Shown here piece after piece: positions 6,158 through 6,566 of a stretch of 6,566 bases of DNA. Position numbers and translations under genes: made by a program. The number at the start of each line of letters is the position of its first letter. Positions within the stretch are counted from its first letter, which is position 1. Origin of the DNA: Candidatus Aegiribacteria sp. (GTDB lineage: Bacteria; Fermentibacterota; Fermentibacteria; Fermentibacterales; Fermentibacteraceae). The stretch is from NCBI GenBank assembly GCA_030634715.1, contig DAOWAG010000073.1:1-6566 (forward strand), in the 5' to 3' direction. A model generated the notes under the pieces. It did not search any database. It had not been told where the DNA came from and worked only from the letters and a program-made list of their open reading frames with translations.

Positions 6158-6566
6158 CTAAAGCAGTCTGGATGCAATATCCTCGACGCGATCGGTCTTC
6201 TCCCATGAGAATGCTCCATCGTTTCCCGGTTCTCTTCCGAAATGTCCAAAAGCTGAAGTCTGACTGAAAACAGGATTTCTCAGACCGAGATAGTCTATAA
6301 TATCATACGGATGGAGAGGAAAGATATCCCTTATTGCAGTCTCCACAGCAGAGATATCAGAGATTTTCTCAGTTCCGAATGTCTCAACCATAACAGAAAC
6401 CGGTTCCGCCTGGCCTATGGCATAGGCAAGCTGGATCTCACATCTGTCAGCAACCCCTGCTTCAACCAGGTTTTTCGCGATGTAACGCGCCATATATGCG
6501 GCGGAACGATCAACCTTCGTGGAATCTTTTCCTGAGAAAGCTCCTCCTCCGTGACGTCCTGTGCCA
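6158..6566 (-). CDS. metK: S-adenosylmethionine synthetase, N-terminal part cut by window edge
   Basis: This cytoplasmic enzyme makes S-adenosylmethionine from methionine and ATP, releasing phosphate and pyrophosphate. The reading frame enters at the right edge with no start in the window; 135 residues are visible of the family's usual 380-400. The visible part opens with [12 protein letters not shown] (3-14), the conserved glycine-rich active-site loop, then [19 protein letters not shown] (16-34), [20 protein letters not shown] (39-58) and the C-terminal [20 protein letters not shown] (105-124), all characteristic of MetK. Ser15 stands where Pro is usual (GKDPTK), and about eight residues (PGNDGAFS) lie between FGRE and WEKT, a little longer than in E. 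coli. A Met inside the frame (6493) is not the real start, because conserved sequence continues upstream of it. It is the first gene of the visible cluster; any promoter, or SAM-responsive leader if there is one, would be beyond the right edge. Confidence 0.96.
   Translation of the reverse strand, partial: GTGRHGGGAFSGKDSTKVDRSAAYMARYIAKNLVEAGVADRCEIQLAYAIGQAEPVSVMVETFGTEKISDISAVETAIRDIFPLHPYDIIDYLGLRNPVFSQTSAFGHFGREPGNDGAFSWEKTDRVEDIASRLL

Noticed and set aside
6296..6301. TATAAT on the plus strand, resembling a -10 box
   Set aside because: It lies inside metK on the opposite strand, has no -35 partner at the right distance and no plus-strand gene follows.

Overview
The window is ordinary, densely packed bacterial chromosome. 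Six genes lie head to tail on the minus strand and occupy almost every base. In transcription order (right to left) they are metK (only its C-terminal third is inside the window), an EnvC-like degenerate LytM protein, holB (DNA polymerase III delta'), ricT/PSP1, metG, and a GT4-type glycosyltransferase that runs off the left edge. Intergenic distances are 48 nt, 3 nt, an overlap (4 or 43 nt depending on the ricT start), 13 nt and 21 nt. I see no terminator or convincing promoter between them, so they probably form one operon whose promoter lies upstream of metK, beyond the right edge. I found no RNA gene, mobile element, CRISPR array or repeat.

Organism: an EnvC-type activator with no catalytic residues suggests a diderm bacterium. 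The MetG is a long form with two double zinc knuckles, a KFSTS signature and a fused C-terminal tRNA-binding domain. Together with the holB-ricT pair and mid-range GC, it resembles what I recall of FCB-group and neighbouring candidate phyla. This placement is an inference with low confidence. The gene order is not one I recognise from a model genome.

How the genes relate: holB (clamp loader) next to ricT is a pairing also seen in Bacillus subtilis (holB-yaaT), where a methionyl-tRNA synthetase gene lies a few genes further on. Here metG follows ricT directly. MetK uses methionine to make S-adenosylmethionine and MetG loads methionine onto tRNA, so two methionine-consuming enzymes bracket the cluster. 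The EnvC-like protein and the glycosyltransferase add cell-envelope functions. The set looks like a housekeeping operon mixing replication, translation, RNA processing and envelope growth. It does not look like a defence, mobile or secondary-metabolism system, and I found nothing that qualifies as a previously undescribed system.

The points most worth a second look are the catalytically dead EnvC-like protein with an unusual N-terminus placed just before holB, a TTGA stop/start junction that may move the ricT start, and small departures from consensus in the HolB and MetG active-site motifs.
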